DNA of 64,000 nucleotides from Paenibacillus sp. JNUCC-31. Its GTDB lineage: Bacteria > Bacillota > Bacilli > Paenibacillales > Paenibacillaceae. Every line of letters starts with the position of its first letter. The stretch's first letter is position 1. The notes under the pieces are model-generated. The model was not told the origin of the DNA, ran no database searches, and saw only the letters and a program-made list of their open reading frames with translations. The stretch lies in assembly GCF_014844075.1 (NCBI RefSeq), contig NZ_CP062165.1, positions 1,054,001-1,118,000 of the forward strand, read 5' to 3'. The position numbers were made by a program, and so were the translations under genes. Positions 7,191-15,568 of the stretch are shown in pieces.

Positions 7191-7928
7191 ATGTCACATT
7201 TCACTGCCAAACAACTGCAATTGTTACGTTCCCAACTGATAACCGAAAAGCGTGATATTGAACATAGACTGGAGCAAAACGAACATTATGGTCTTGGTGA
7301 CTCCATGAAGCTCCAGACAGGTGAATTATCACCGATTGACAACCATCCCGGTGATGTAGCTACCGAGATGTATGAACGCGAAAAGGATATTTCACTGCTG
7401 GAGCATGATGAATTTCAACTGGAGCGCATTGATTCTGCCCTGCATTCCATTGAAGAAGGCCATTATGGGACTTGTGCCGTATGTCAACAGCCTATCCCCT
7501 ATGAGCGCATGCAAGCTGTTCCATACACCAAATACTGCAAAAAACATCAACCGGAAACCGTTGTCTCCGAAAATCGCCCAGTCGAGGAAGAATTCCTCGC
7601 TCCAGCCTTTGGCCGCACTAGCCTGGATGAACGTGATGACCAGAACGGCTTCGACGGCGAAGATGCATGGCAGATCGTTGAAAGCTGGGGCACCTCCAAC
7701 ACGCCGGCCATGGCAGAGGGACGGGACATCGACAGTTACGACGTCATGGCGATTGAAGCCACAGATGAAGTGGAAGGGTGCGTTGAGGCGTATGAGAGCT
7801 TTGTCGCAACCGACATTTATGGTCACGATGTGTCCATCGTACGCAATCGGCAATATCGACAGTACCTGGAGAACCGTGAAGGCGATGGTCTGTTAGAACC
7901 GGATATGGAACCAGACGATTCGTATTAA
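7191..7928 (+). CDS. YteA-family sporulation protein (TraR/DksA-like zinc finger)
   Basis: A 245-residue protein. The N-terminal half is helical ('FTAKQLQLLRSQLITEK'). It is followed by a DksA/TraR-like zinc finger with 'CAVCQQPIPYERM' and 'YTKYCKKHQ', so the ligand set is C-x2-C...C-x2-H rather than four cysteines. The C-terminal part is acidic and poorly conserved. Such proteins are known as the yteA sporulation family in endospore formers; the molecular role is unclear. I start at the ATG at 7191, behind an AAGGGG site, not at an upstream ATG at 7119 that lacks one. Divergent from lspA and convergent with the DUF5665 gene. Confidence 0.8.
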   Translation: MSHFTAKQLQLLRSQLITEKRDIEHRLEQNEHYGLGDSMKLQTGELSPIDNHPGDVATEMYEREKDISLLEHDEFQLERIDSALHSIEEGHYGTCAVCQQPIPYERMQAVPYTKYCKKHQPETVVSENRPVEEEFLAPAFGRTSLDERDDQNGFDGEDAWQIVESWGTSNTPAMAEGRDIDSYDVMAIEATDEVEGCVEAYESFVATDIYGHDVSIVRNRQYRQYLENREGDGLLEPDMEPDDSY

Positions 7929-7949
7929 GCGCACGGGACAACTAATACG
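7921..7949. terminator. Weak convergent hairpin
   Basis: CGTATTA (7921-7927) pairs with TAATACG (7943-7949) across a 15-base loop. It spans the last codons of both convergent genes. There is no U-tract, so its role as a terminator is uncertain. Confidence 0.3.
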
Positions 7950-8295
7950 TGTTCAACTCCAGTTGTCGTTGCACAATCCGCACAATATCTGCGATGTAAT
8001 CACCCACAATGGGCAGATTAAGCGCGCCAAGCACTTGTAACACGTAAATGATCGTTGCTGCAAAAAAAGTGAAACCGATGGCAATCCCCACGCCCCTTGC
8101 TGCACCAGACAACAAATTAAGTCCGATCAGTTTCCACGGCCGGTTCAACAACTCTGTATACTGTGCGATTCGTGAACGTTCGAGTTCATTGGCGATCCGG
8201 TTAGTGAGCTTGTGAAGTTCTTCAATCTTGTCCTCCGCTTTCTTGGAATGCGTGGATTCTGAACTAGATGGCGATTGGGTATCATGTTCGTTCAT
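7942..8295 (-). CDS. DUF5665 family membrane protein
   Basis: A 117-residue protein with a charged N-terminal half containing a short coiled-coil-like stretch ('EELHKLTNRIANELERSRI'). It then has 'YTELLNRPWKLIGLNLLSGAARGVG' and one strong membrane helix. This pattern fits the DUF5665 family, which has no assigned function. The chosen ATG at 8295 lies 13 bases after AAAGGA; a longer frame begins at 8379 without a better site and would enter the ileS terminator. It lies just downstream of ileS, separated by that terminator. Confidence 0.65.
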   Translation of the reverse strand: MNEHDTQSPSSSESTHSKKAEDKIEELHKLTNRIANELERSRIAQYTELLNRPWKLIGLNLLSGAARGVGIAIGFTFFAATIIYVLQVLGALNLPIVGDYIADIVRIVQRQLELNTY

Positions 8296-8360
8296 AAATT
8301 TACTCAGTTCCTTTGATGTATATAGAGTGTCTGCACAATAGAAATCATTGCCCATTTGCA

Positions 8361-8416
8361 GAAAAACCAAACGAGCCAAGATACAGGATTCATCTCCTAC
8401 ATCTGAGGCTCGTTGG
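8361..8416 (-). terminator. Intrinsic terminator after ileS
   Basis: On the minus strand CCAACGAGCC (8407-8416) pairs with GGCTCGTTTGG (8367-8377), with one bulged base, and is followed by five U residues. The loop is long (about 29 bases). It lies 110 bp downstream of the ileS stop. Confidence 0.65.
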
Positions 8417-8525
8417 CATATCTGTCTCTATATTCTGTCCTATTTGAAATGGAGTTACTCTGTCTCCGTTAAGTCTGGGATAACTGCTCATTCCCAAAGG
8501 AACGCTTTACGTATGAAATACTCTA

Positions 8526-11500
8526 TTATCCCTCGATATATACGCCGAAAGTTTTACCTCCAGCTTCAATGCGCTCCATTGATTCGTTCGTACCGAAGGT
8601 TACTTCGGTTACGAGAACATTATCACGCAGCACGTCATCAAAGGATTGAATCGCTTCTTGGAGAGACGGGTCCACATCCAAGGTTAAACGTACTCTTTTC
8701 TCAATCGGGAGATCGAGCTTCTTCCGCGTGTCTTGTACTGCACGAATGACTTCACGGACCCAGCCTTCCTGCTCAAGCTCTTTTGTGATTTCAGTATTGA
8801 GAGCCACTGTCAGACCATAACCAGATGCCGATGCAAAACCGGATTTGGCTTGTTTCTCTACCAGTAGTTCTTCATCCGTCACTTGCAGCTCTTCGCCTTC
8901 CGGAGATACGACGTTCAGGACGCCTTCTGTCACCACTTTACGTGTCTCATCCGCAGACATTCCCTTGAAAAAGTTTTGCAGGAAGCCTACATTTTTACCG
9001 TATTTTTTACCCGCTACTTTCAGATTCAGCTTCAATGTAAAATCAACGAATTCCGCATCATTATGCTCGGTACGGATACCTTTGACATTGATCTCATCCT
9101 TGATGATCTCTTCATAACTCGCCAGATCGAAGCCTTTATCCAGAGAAACGATTAACTCGGACAATGGCTGCCGTGTTTTGATCCCTGTTTCGTTACGAAC
9201 GTTACGGGCAAGCTCAACAACTCGGCGTGCTGTCTCCATATCCTGCTCCAGATCCAGATCAATCAGGGATTCATTGGCAACTGGATAGTCATCCATGTGT
9301 ACACTCTCGCCAGTAGTCAGATTCAGATAGATGTCTTCTGCAAGCATCGGTGTGAACGGAGCCACCAGCTTGGCTGTAGTCACCAGTACTTCGGTAAGTG
9401 TACGATATGCGTCCAGTTTGTCTTCTGTCAATCCGCTGCCCCAGAAACGATCACGGGAACGACGGATGTACCAGTTACTGAGTTCATCCACAAATGCTTC
9501 AATCGCTTTGGAAGAGTTCAGATAGTCATTAACCGCCAGCGCTTTTTCCACTACGAGGATCAGGCTGTTCAGTCTCGACAGAATCCAGCGATCCAGCTTG
9601 TGTGCAGACAGTTTGAACGGATGCTCCTGTGGATCAAATCCATCAATGGTAGCATACAGCGTCATGAATGCATGGGTGTTGACCAGCGTATCCACCATTT
9701 TGGATTTGGCTTCGGCCACAATGCCCTTGGAGAAACGTTTGCTGTTCCATGGTGCGCTGTCAGACAACAAAGCCCAGCGGAATGCATCTGTACCGTACTC
9801 TTCGATAACTTCCCAAGGATCGATAACGTTACCTTTGGATTTGGACATCTTCTGTCCGTTCTCATCGAGAACGTGGCCTGTTGCCATCACTGCTTTATAA
9901 GGCGCTTTGCCTGTGAGAAGCGTAGATACCGCCAGCAAGCTGTAGAACCAGCCGCGTGTCTGGTCAATCCCTTCACAGATCATGTCAGCCGGATATTGCT
10001 GTTCAAATGTTTCTTTATTTTCAAATGGATAGTGCTGTTGGGCAAACGGCATGGAGCCGCTGTCGAACCAGACATCGATCACTTCTGGTGTACGTTTCAT
10101 TTCATATTTGCCACAAGAACTCATGACTTTGACGTCATCTACATACGGCTTATGCAGTTCCAGATTCTCAGGCACATCGCCAATCGCACGAGCACGCAGC
10201 TCAGCGATACTATGAGGAGCGAATTGTTCGCCCGTCTCTTCACATACCCAGATGTTCAGCGGCGTTCCCCAATAACGGTCACGGCTGATATTCCAATCCA
10301 CGAGGTCTTCAAGGAACTTTCCGAAGCGCCCGTCACGAACGTGGCCCGGATACCAGTCCACTTCACTGTTGTTGGCAATCAACTGATCCTTGATGGCCGT
10401 GGTTTGGATAAACCAGCTGTCCATTGCATAGTACAGAAGTGGTGTATCACAACGCCAGCAGAACGGATAGCTGTGCTCATATTTTTCTTTGCTGAACAAA
10501 CGTCCTTTTTCCGACAGGTATCTGACGATATCAATATCGCAATCCTTCACAAAACGTCCGGCAAAATCAGTTACCTGTGGGACAAACTTGCCTTCCAGGT
10601 CCACCATGTTCACAAAGCTGATGCCATTCTCACGACATACACGATAGTCATCCTCACCATGTGCAGGTGCCATGTGTACAATCCCTGTACCACTTGCATC
10701 GGTTACAAAGCCTGCGCCGAGGATGATGTTTGCTTTCTCAGCCTGCACGTAGTTGAACGGAGGATCATACGTTTTGCCAACCAGGTCAGAACCTTTCAGG
10801 GCGCCGATGATTTCATACTCACCTTTGGCGTCTTTCATAACTTTCTCAACCAGATTGGTCGCCATGATATACACTTCGTTGTCCTGACGAACACGGGAGT
10901 AGTCCATATCCGGATTCACGGCAAGCGCAACGTGTGAAGGCAATGTCCAAGGCGTCGTCGTCCAGGCAAGCACGAATTCGCCGCTGTCATCCAGCTTGAA
11001 TTTGGCCGTAGCACTGAGGTCTTTGACGTCCTTGTACCCTTGTGCAACTTCATGGGAACTGAGTGTAGTCTGACAAGACGGACAGTAAGGACTTACACGG
11101 TGACCCCGATACAGCAGGCCTTTTTCATGAATTGTTGCCAGGATGTTCCACACACTTTCGATGTAGTTGTTGTCGAGTGTGATGTATGGGTTATCCATAT
11201 CTGTCCAGTAGCCGATACCTTCTGTCAGATCGCGCCATTGCTGTTCGTATTCGAACACGCTCGCTTTACATTCGTTAATGAATTTCTCCACACCGTAATC
11301 TTCGATTTCCCACTTGTGGGAGATGCCCAGCTTTTTCTGAACACCCAGCTCTACAGGCAGACCGTGTGTATCCCATCCTGCTTTACGAACGACGCGGTAT
11401 CCCTTCATCGTGTTATAGCGTCCCACGAAATCCTTGATTACCCGTCCCAGTACGTGACCGATATGCGGTTTACCGTTGGCTGTAGGCGGTCCCTCGTAAA

Positions 11501-11633
11501 ATACGAAGTTCGGCTTGCCTTCCCGGTTTTCGATGGATCTTTTGAATGTATTCTCAGTTTTCCATTTGTTTAACACGCGTAGTTCTCTGGCACGTGCTTT
11601 TTCTTTGACGTCTACTCGTTGCATGATGATCAT
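8526..11633 (-). CDS. ileS: Isoleucyl-tRNA synthetase, type II (eukaryote-like)
   Basis: A class I aminoacyl-tRNA synthetase of 1035 residues. The ATP motifs are 'PHIGHVLG' near residue 57 and 'KMSKSKGN' in the second half; the CP1 editing domain lies between them ('TTTPWTLPSHVALAVNP', 'HMAPAHGEDDYRV'). It lacks the C-terminal CxRCW zinc finger of the usual bacterial enzyme. It has the longer C-terminus and the 'APWNSKRFSKGIV' region of the eukaryote-like type II group, whose members are often mupirocin resistant. Start is ATG at 11633 or three codons later (11624); the ribosome binding site AAAGGA fits either imperfectly. Expression should be controlled by the Ile-type T-box upstream. Confidence 0.93.
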   Translation of the reverse strand: MIIMQRVDVKEKARARELRVLNKWKTENTFKRSIENREGKPNFVFYEGPPTANGKPHIGHVLGRVIKDFVGRYNTMKGYRVVRKAGWDTHGLPVELGVQKKLGISHKWEIEDYGVEKFINECKASVFEYEQQWRDLTEGIGYWTDMDNPYITLDNNYIESVWNILATIHEKGLLYRGHRVSPYCPSCQTTLSSHEVAQGYKDVKDLSATAKFKLDDSGEFVLAWTTTPWTLPSHVALAVNPDMDYSRVRQDNEVYIMATNLVEKVMKDAKGEYEIIGALKGSDLVGKTYDPPFNYVQAEKANIILGAGFVTDASGTGIVHMAPAHGEDDYRVCRENGISFVNMVDLEGKFVPQVTDFAGRFVKDCDIDIVRYLSEKGRLFSKEKYEHSYPFCWRCDTPLLYYAMDSWFIQTTAIKDQLIANNSEVDWYPGHVRDGRFGKFLEDLVDWNISRDRYWGTPLNIWVCEETGEQFAPHSIAELRARAIGDVPENLELHKPYVDDVKVMSSCGKYEMKRTPEVIDVWFDSGSMPFAQQHYPFENKETFEQQYPADMICEGIDQTRGWFYSLLAVSTLLTGKAPYKAVMATGHVLDENGQKMSKSKGNVIDPWEVIEEYGTDAFRWALLSDSAPWNSKRFSKGIVAEAKSKMVDTLVNTHAFMTLYATIDGFDPQEHPFKLSAHKLDRWILSRLNSLILVVEKALAVNDYLNSSKAIEAFVDELSNWYIRRSRDRFWGSGLTEDKLDAYRTLTEVLVTTAKLVAPFTPMLAEDIYLNLTTGESVHMDDYPVANESLIDLDLEQDMETARRVVELARNVRNETGIKTRQPLSELIVSLDKGFDLASYEEIIKDEINVKGIRTEHNDAEFVDFTLKLNLKVAGKKYGKNVGFLQNFFKGMSADETRKVVTEGVLNVVSPEGEELQVTDEELLVEKQAKSGFASASGYGLTVALNTEITKELEQEGWVREVIRAVQDTRKKLDLPIEKRVRLTLDVDPSLQEAIQSFDDVLRDNVLVTEVTFGTNESMERIEAGGKTFGVYIEG

Positions 11634-11862
11634 CTCTTCCTTTCAGCTGTGTTAAATTGTGGACCGTCCACAAAAAGCGTTTCAATCCCCCTAAATCCCC
11701 CTTGCCAAGGGGGACCCCATAGGCGCTCCGCCCTCTGGACACCCGGAATGTGTTGTCTTTGGCGGGATTGCGGCGGACTTTGCGAAGGTGTGTATGTTGG
11801 AGTCGGCCCTTTTGCGGCTGTCCCCTCCGGGAACGCCGCCGGGCCTTACTACGTGGGGGAGT
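11634..11862 (-). other. GC-rich leader between repeats and ileS, no gene seen
   Basis: This stretch is transcribed as part of the ileS leader. Near its start a hairpin (CCCCCTT 11697-11703 with AAGGGGG 11707-11713) lacks a U-tract. The remainder is GC-rich and unlike the flanking genes. Open frames exist on both strands but have no ribosome binding site or recognisable product. Confidence 0.5.
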
Positions 11863-12195
11863 TGCCGGACGCTTCGCTCTTCCGGCGGTCGGCTCTCTCC
11901 TTGAGGTCCCTTCGGGCCTCATGGACGCTCGCCTTGGTGAGGCCCGGTGCCGGACGCTTCGCTCCTCCGGCGGGGCGGCTCTCTCCTTGAGGTCCCTTCG
12001 GGCCTCATGCACGTTCGCCCTGGCGAAAACACGCTGCCGGACGCTTCGCTCCTCCGGCGGGGTGGCTCTCTCCTTGAGGTCCCTTCGGGCCTCATGTACG
12101 TTCGCCCTGGCGAAAACACGCTGCCGGACGCTTCGCTCCTCCGGCGGTCGGCTCTCTCCTTGAGGTCCCTTCGGGCCTCATGCACGTTCGCTTCT
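11863..12195. repeat. Four tandem copies of a GC-rich 87-bp repeat
   Basis: Copies begin at about 11863, 11948, 12035 and 12122 (spacing 85, 87, 87); the last is cut short near 12195. Each starts with TGCCGGACGCTTCGCTC. A full unit contains three short palindromes: CCGGA...TCCGG, GAGGTCCCTTCGGGCCTC, and TTCGCCCTGGCGAA. Units 2 and 3 are nearly identical, unit 1 is diverged. The array sits inside the ileS transcript, between the T-box terminator and the coding sequence. The frames that stay open through it on both strands follow from the 87-bp period and are not taken as genes. Confidence 0.8.
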
Positions 12196-12204
12196 TTTTG
12201 GACA

Positions 12205-12527
12205 CAAAAAAAGCCTCATCCCTGGAAAGGGACGAGGCTGTGCTCGCGTTACCACCCTAATTCTGTTCATCACAAACCACATCCAATACAAGCTGGGTAT
12301 GTTCTGTCATCAACAGCACTTATGCCCCGCTAAACTACCGCAGGGTGCCAATATAACGTTTGGCTTACGGTTTCGCTTACACACGGCAATTTGTTCACCG
12401 CTTCAGCGTCACTTCTCCGGGGAGATATTCGGCTATAACTCATCCATTGGCTTGCACCAGATCGCCAACTCTCTGAGGGATGAGATCATAACGTACTGAA
12501 CCCGTCATGGAATCACTATTCATTATG
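12205..12527 (-). promoter_or_regulatory. T-box leader, isoleucine type
   Basis: On the minus strand the highly conserved T-box element AGGGTGGTAACGCG lies at 12245-12258, just before a terminator. The stem I distal-loop signature AGAGAGTTGG...GGTGCAAGCC lies near 12445-12475. In the 3' side of stem I the specifier region reads GAATATCTCC, giving an AUC (Ile) specifier at 12424-12426. Uncharged tRNA-Ile should pair with AUC and, through its CCA end, with the T-box, and so prevent termination. This agrees with ileS downstream. The leader is about 320 bases, a normal T-box length. Confidence 0.9.
12206..12239 (-). terminator. T-box-controlled terminator of ileS
   Basis: On the minus strand AGCCTCGTCCCT (12228-12239) pairs with AGGGATGAGGCT (12212-12223), with one G-U pair and a four-base loop, followed by seven U residues. 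It lies directly after the T-box sequence, as expected for the competing terminator. Confidence 0.9.
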
Positions 12528-12533
12528 AATATA

Positions 12534-12562
12534 GTTATAGCCTCTTTACAGGTAAAAGTCAA
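12534..12562 (-). promoter_or_regulatory. Sigma-A promoter of the T-box/ileS transcript
   Basis: On the minus strand TTGACT (12557-12562) and TATAAC (12534-12539) are exactly 17 bases apart; each has one mismatch to consensus. The predicted transcript would start near 12527, at the beginning of the T-box leader. Confidence 0.75.
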
Positions 12563-12575
12563 CCGGGCGGATAAA

Positions 12576-13085
12576 CTAATAAATTTCTTTCATTTCCCGC
12601 TCACGATCACGGACTTCCTGCTCCCGGCTCTCCAGCGCTTCCCAGCCGTCCTGCGACAACAGTTCAAGCTGCGCTTCCACAAGTGTACGGAAACGGGCAC
12701 GATAGATGGATGCCTGCTTTTTCAGTTCTTCTACTTCCAAAGCAATTTTACGTGATTTAGACAAAGACTCATTTACGATCCGGTCCGCATTTTTCTCCGC
12801 TTCCTTCACGATCAACTGTGCCTCTTTTTTGGCATTGCTCTTCACATCATCGGCAGCTTCCTGCGCGATAATAATGGTTTTGCTGAGCGTCTCTTCAATC
12901 GTTGCAAAATGATCAAGCTTCTCCTGAACGGACAGCAGCTGATTGCTCAGCTCTTTGTTCTCGCGAATGACGCCTTCGTAATCTTTGATGACTTGATCCA
13001 GGAATTCATTGACTTCATCCTCGTCATACCCGCGTAAGCGTCGGGAAAATTCCTTGTTGTGTATGTCCAGCGGCGTTAATGGCAT
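12576..13085 (-). CDS. divIVA: Cell division/polarity protein DivIVA
   Basis: A 169-residue coiled-coil protein that binds curved membrane at the division site and poles and recruits partners. The N-terminal membrane-binding domain 'PLTPLDIHNKEFSRRLRGY' and 'DEVNEFLDQV' is classic. Two coiled coils follow (about 30-65 and 70-150). Its cytoplasmic and membrane-peripheral location is known for the family. I start at the ATG at 13085 behind AGGAGGTG, not at a longer open frame to 13184. Position after ylmH matches the Bacillus order ylmD-E-sepF-ylmG-H-divIVA-ileS. Confidence 0.95.
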   Translation of the reverse strand: MPLTPLDIHNKEFSRRLRGYDEDEVNEFLDQVIKDYEGVIRENKELSNQLLSVQEKLDHFATIEETLSKTIIIAQEAADDVKSNAKKEAQLIVKEAEKNADRIVNESLSKSRKIALEVEELKKQASIYRARFRTLVEAQLELLSQDGWEALESREQEVRDREREMKEIY

Positions 13086-13295
13086 GCTGTCCACCTCCTG
13101 TAAAAGTTCCTTCCCGTACCGAGAAGGTTTGCAGCATATGGGTTCCACCCAAGGGGCCGTATGTGTGATGCCCAATCCTGGCAACTAATACGGAATGCAG
13201 GATCAGACTTTGATCCTTGGCAGTCATATCAACCTTAACACTTCAATGTATATCGGAAACACCGAATGTTTTTTGCACCTTTATCTTAAACATTT

Positions 13296-13319
13296 CGACA
13301 AGAAAGCAGGTTTTCCTGC
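13296..13319 (-). terminator. Short hairpin after ylmH, weak terminator
   Basis: On the minus strand GCAGG-AAAA-CCTGC (13306-13319) is followed by TTTCTT. The stem has only five pairs, so termination may be partial. The rest of the gap to divIVA (13086-13295) shows no clear gene. Confidence 0.4.
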
Positions 13320-13326
13320 AACACAC

Positions 13327-14109
13327 TTAGGCAAATTTGCCGATTTTCACGCGGCAGCGTCCCTTTTTGGTCAACCCATCCTGTTCCAGTACCTTGAATC
13401 GACCAAAACCCTGAATGGATACCACATCCCCAGCTTTCAGCGATTTGGACGGATCTTCCTCCACTTTCCAGTTCACACGACAACGACCAGCCTTAATCGG
13501 AACCAACACCTTGCTGCGACTAAGCCGATACACATCTGCACAGATTCCATCCAGACGAAGGGAAGCGACCGTGATGTCCATGATCTCCAGTTTGCTCTCG
13601 GACCATTTCATTTGGTCCAATTCCAATAGCTCCGTAAATACATGTACCCGGTGCACCTGATTCAGTTGAAGCGATAAAAAAGCGCCGGTTTCCGACGCCA
13701 CCACAGTATGGCACCCGTCCTCCAGCACTTGAATATCACCGATCTTGCCACGTTTCATGCCAAGCCCGAGCAGGGCACCCATATAGTCCCCATGCTCCAG
13801 CTCCTTGATCTTCTGATCGTCAGATGTAATGCTCATCACCTGCATACCCATATCTTCATCATCCAGATATCGATAATCCGGTGCAATCAGCGCACGTTTG
13901 CGTTCAGCGGCTTCATAACCGCCATCCAGACGGATCTGTACATCATCTCGACGGTTGACAAGTGTTTGTAAAATAAAGACCTGTCTCGGATCAAGAAAGT
14001 CAGTTAGCTTCATGTCATGAAGCTTGCCTGCACGTTCAATCCAGTCTGAGGCTTTATCCACAAAATCCCGCTCGTCGTGACTAAAATGCTCGTATATTTC
14101 ACCGCTCAT
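13327..14109 (-). CDS. ylmH: S4-domain RNA-binding protein YlmH
   Basis: A 260-residue protein: an N-terminal YlmH-specific region with 'FLDPRQVFILQTLVNRR', a middle alpha/beta region with 'ALLGLGMKRGKIGDI', and a C-terminal S4 RNA-binding domain ending in 'GRCRVKIGKFA'. In B. subtilis YlmH is a ribosome-associated S4 protein linked to ribosome quality control of stalled 50S complexes, although its gene lies in the division cluster. ATG start with an AGGGTGAA site. Its place between yggT and divIVA is the standard one. Confidence 0.9.
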   Translation of the reverse strand: MSGEIYEHFSHDERDFVDKASDWIERAGKLHDMKLTDFLDPRQVFILQTLVNRRDDVQIRLDGGYEAAERKRALIAPDYRYLDDEDMGMQVMSITSDDQKIKELEHGDYMGALLGLGMKRGKIGDIQVLEDGCHTVVASETGAFLSLQLNQVHRVHVFTELLELDQMKWSESKLEIMDITVASLRLDGICADVYRLSRSKVLVPIKAGRCRVNWKVEEDPSKSLKAGDVVSIQGFGRFKVLEQDGLTKKGRCRVKIGKFA

Positions 14110-14125
14110 CTATGTTCACCCTACC

Positions 14126-14395
14126 CTAATATACCAAATACCGGAGTATGGAGATCAGCCCATTAAGCGCGAGTTGAAGAACAATCAACGCCACAATCGG
14201 GGAAATATCCAACATACCGAACAAAGGCGGAATAAATCGACGGAAAGGACTCAGGTAAGGTTCCACTAACTTGCCCAGCCATTCACCGATGAAGCTCTCC
14301 CGTGCGTTGGGAAGCCATGACATCAATATGTAGACAATGACCATGTAAAAATAAATCTGGTATAGCGTATACAACACAACTTCAATCTGTTGCAA
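14126..14395 (-). CDS. YggT/YlmG family membrane protein
   Basis: An 89-residue protein with two membrane helices flanking 'PNARESFIGEWLGKLVEPYLSPFRRFIPP', the conserved YggT region. The family is linked to membrane organisation and division in bacteria and plastids, but its biochemical role is not known. TTG start with GAGGTG eight bases upstream. It is 7 bp downstream of sepF and 16 bp upstream of ylmH, so it is part of the same transcript. Confidence 0.88.
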   Translation of the reverse strand: MQQIEVVLYTLYQIYFYMVIVYILMSWLPNARESFIGEWLGKLVEPYLSPFRRFIPPLFGMLDISPIVALIVLQLALNGLISILRYLVY

Positions 14396-14402
14396 AAGCG
14401 GC

Positions 14403-14870
14403 TCACCTCATTCTGTTATAATCTTGCTCGCTGTCAGCCAGTATTTCCGTAATTGCTCCCTGAATTTCAACCGTATCTGGCGTACAGAGAAAAATGTTAC
14501 CGCCAATTTTTGAAATACCGCCGCCCAGTGCATACACTGTGCCGCTCAAGAAATCAATAACGCGCAGTGCCTGATCCTGACGCACCCGTTGCAGGTTAAC
14601 CACAACCGTACGATGGGAGCGCAGATGGTCAGCAATCTCCTGAGCTTCGTCATACGAACGCGGTTCATAAAGGACAACTTTAACATTTTTCTGGGAATGA
14701 ATGCTCACCACATTATTCCCCCTTTGGTTTCTACGTTTATCGAGACTTGAGGTTTCAGCTTCCTGCTGGTCAGATTCATTTTCCTCTTGTGCCGCCAGCC
14801 GCTCACGTTCCACAATTTCTTCCTCTTCCTGAAGCCCGAGGAAATTCATAAATTTATTCATTACGCCCAT
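14403..14870 (-). CDS. sepF: Cell division protein SepF
   Basis: A 155-residue protein that anchors FtsZ filaments to the membrane and forms rings with them. The N-terminal amphipathic helix '[10 protein letters not shown]' is followed by an acidic linker rich in E and Q. The C-terminal globular SepF domain contains '[19 protein letters not shown]', 'VVNLQRV' and '[12 protein letters not shown]'. I keep the ATG at 14870, eight bases after GAGGAGG; the next ATG is three codons later. It overlaps the end of the yggS-type gene by 10 bp. Confidence 0.94.
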   Translation of the reverse strand: MGVMNKFMNFLGLQEEEEIVERERLAAQEENESDQQEAETSSLDKRRNQRGNNVVSIHSQKNVKVVLYEPRSYDEAQEIADHLRSHRTVVVNLQRVRQDQALRVIDFLSGTVYALGGGISKIGGNIFLCTPDTVEIQGAITEILADSEQDYNRMR

Positions 14871-15562
14871 CGTGAACCCTCCTCTTTTCCTACGAGAATC
14901 GATCCCAGTCGAACCCAGGTTGCCCCTTCTTCAATCGCCACTTCAAAATCATTGGACATGCCCATCGACAGCTCAGTCAATGGCTCTTCTGTCAACGCTT
15001 GTCCATTCAAATGGTCTCTAAGCTCACGCAGACCGCGAAATACGGGACGGGTTAGCTCCGGATTTTCCTCATGAGGTGCCATGGTCATCAAGCCGATAAC
15101 CTTCAGGTTGTTAAACGAACGGATTTCATTTAAAAAAGAACTCACCTGTTCAGGCTGCAAGCCATATTTGCTCTCTTCACCTGAAATATTTACCTGCATA
15201 AGCGTTTGCACCTGTATGCCAAGAGAAGCGGCCTTTTTATCCAATTCCTTCGCCAGTGACAAACGATCCAGTGAATGAATGTAACGAAATTTACCGATGA
15301 CGTCCTTCACCTTATTCGTCTGTAAATGACCGATAAAATGCCAGATACCCTGCCCGCCGAATGCTTCCCATTTGGCCTGTGCATCCTGCCAGCGATTTTC
15401 TCCAATATGCTCAAGACCGCAGTCCAGCACAGATCCCGTCGTTTCAAGTGAGACATATTTCGTGACAGCAATCACATTTACATCCTCACGTTGACGTCCA
15501 CTGCGCTGACATGCGGCTTCGATCTTCTGATTTACCTGTTGTATACGCTCCTCCAAAGACAC
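14861..15562 (-). CDS. PLP-binding protein YggS/YlmE (PLP homeostasis)
   Basis: A 233-residue single TIM-barrel protein of the YggS/PROSC family that binds pyridoxal phosphate without known catalytic turnover and keeps PLP levels balanced. The PLP lysine is K35 in 'VIAVTKYVS'. Other family blocks are '[11 protein letters not shown]', '[11 protein letters not shown]' and '[16 protein letters not shown]'. GTG start; its ribosome binding site GAGAGGTGA also contains the stop codon of pgeF, so the two are tightly coupled. Overlaps sepF by 10 bp. Confidence 0.93.
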   Translation of the reverse strand: MSLEERIQQVNQKIEAACQRSGRQREDVNVIAVTKYVSLETTGSVLDCGLEHIGENRWQDAQAKWEAFGGQGIWHFIGHLQTNKVKDVIGKFRYIHSLDRLSLAKELDKKAASLGIQVQTLMQVNISGEESKYGLQPEQVSSFLNEIRSFNNLKVIGLMTMAPHEENPELTRPVFRGLRELRDHLNGQALTEEPLTELSMGMSNDFEVAIEEGATWVRLGSILVGKEEGSRWA

Positions 15563-15568
15563 AGAGGG

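Noticed and set aside
9297..10937. A 546-codon open frame on the plus strand
   Set aside because: It lies wholly antisense to ileS, has cysteine- and histidine-rich composition and no ribosome binding site; it is a reverse-strand shadow of a strongly conserved gene.
11863..12195. CRISPR-like array
   Set aside because: The units are directly adjacent and about 87 bp long with no unique spacers, and no cas gene is near.
11554..12333. Open frames on both strands coding for repeated R/S/E-rich or L/R/S-rich peptides
   Set aside because: They arise because the tandem repeat period (87) is a multiple of three and GC-rich. There is no ribosome binding site and the region is the ileS leader.
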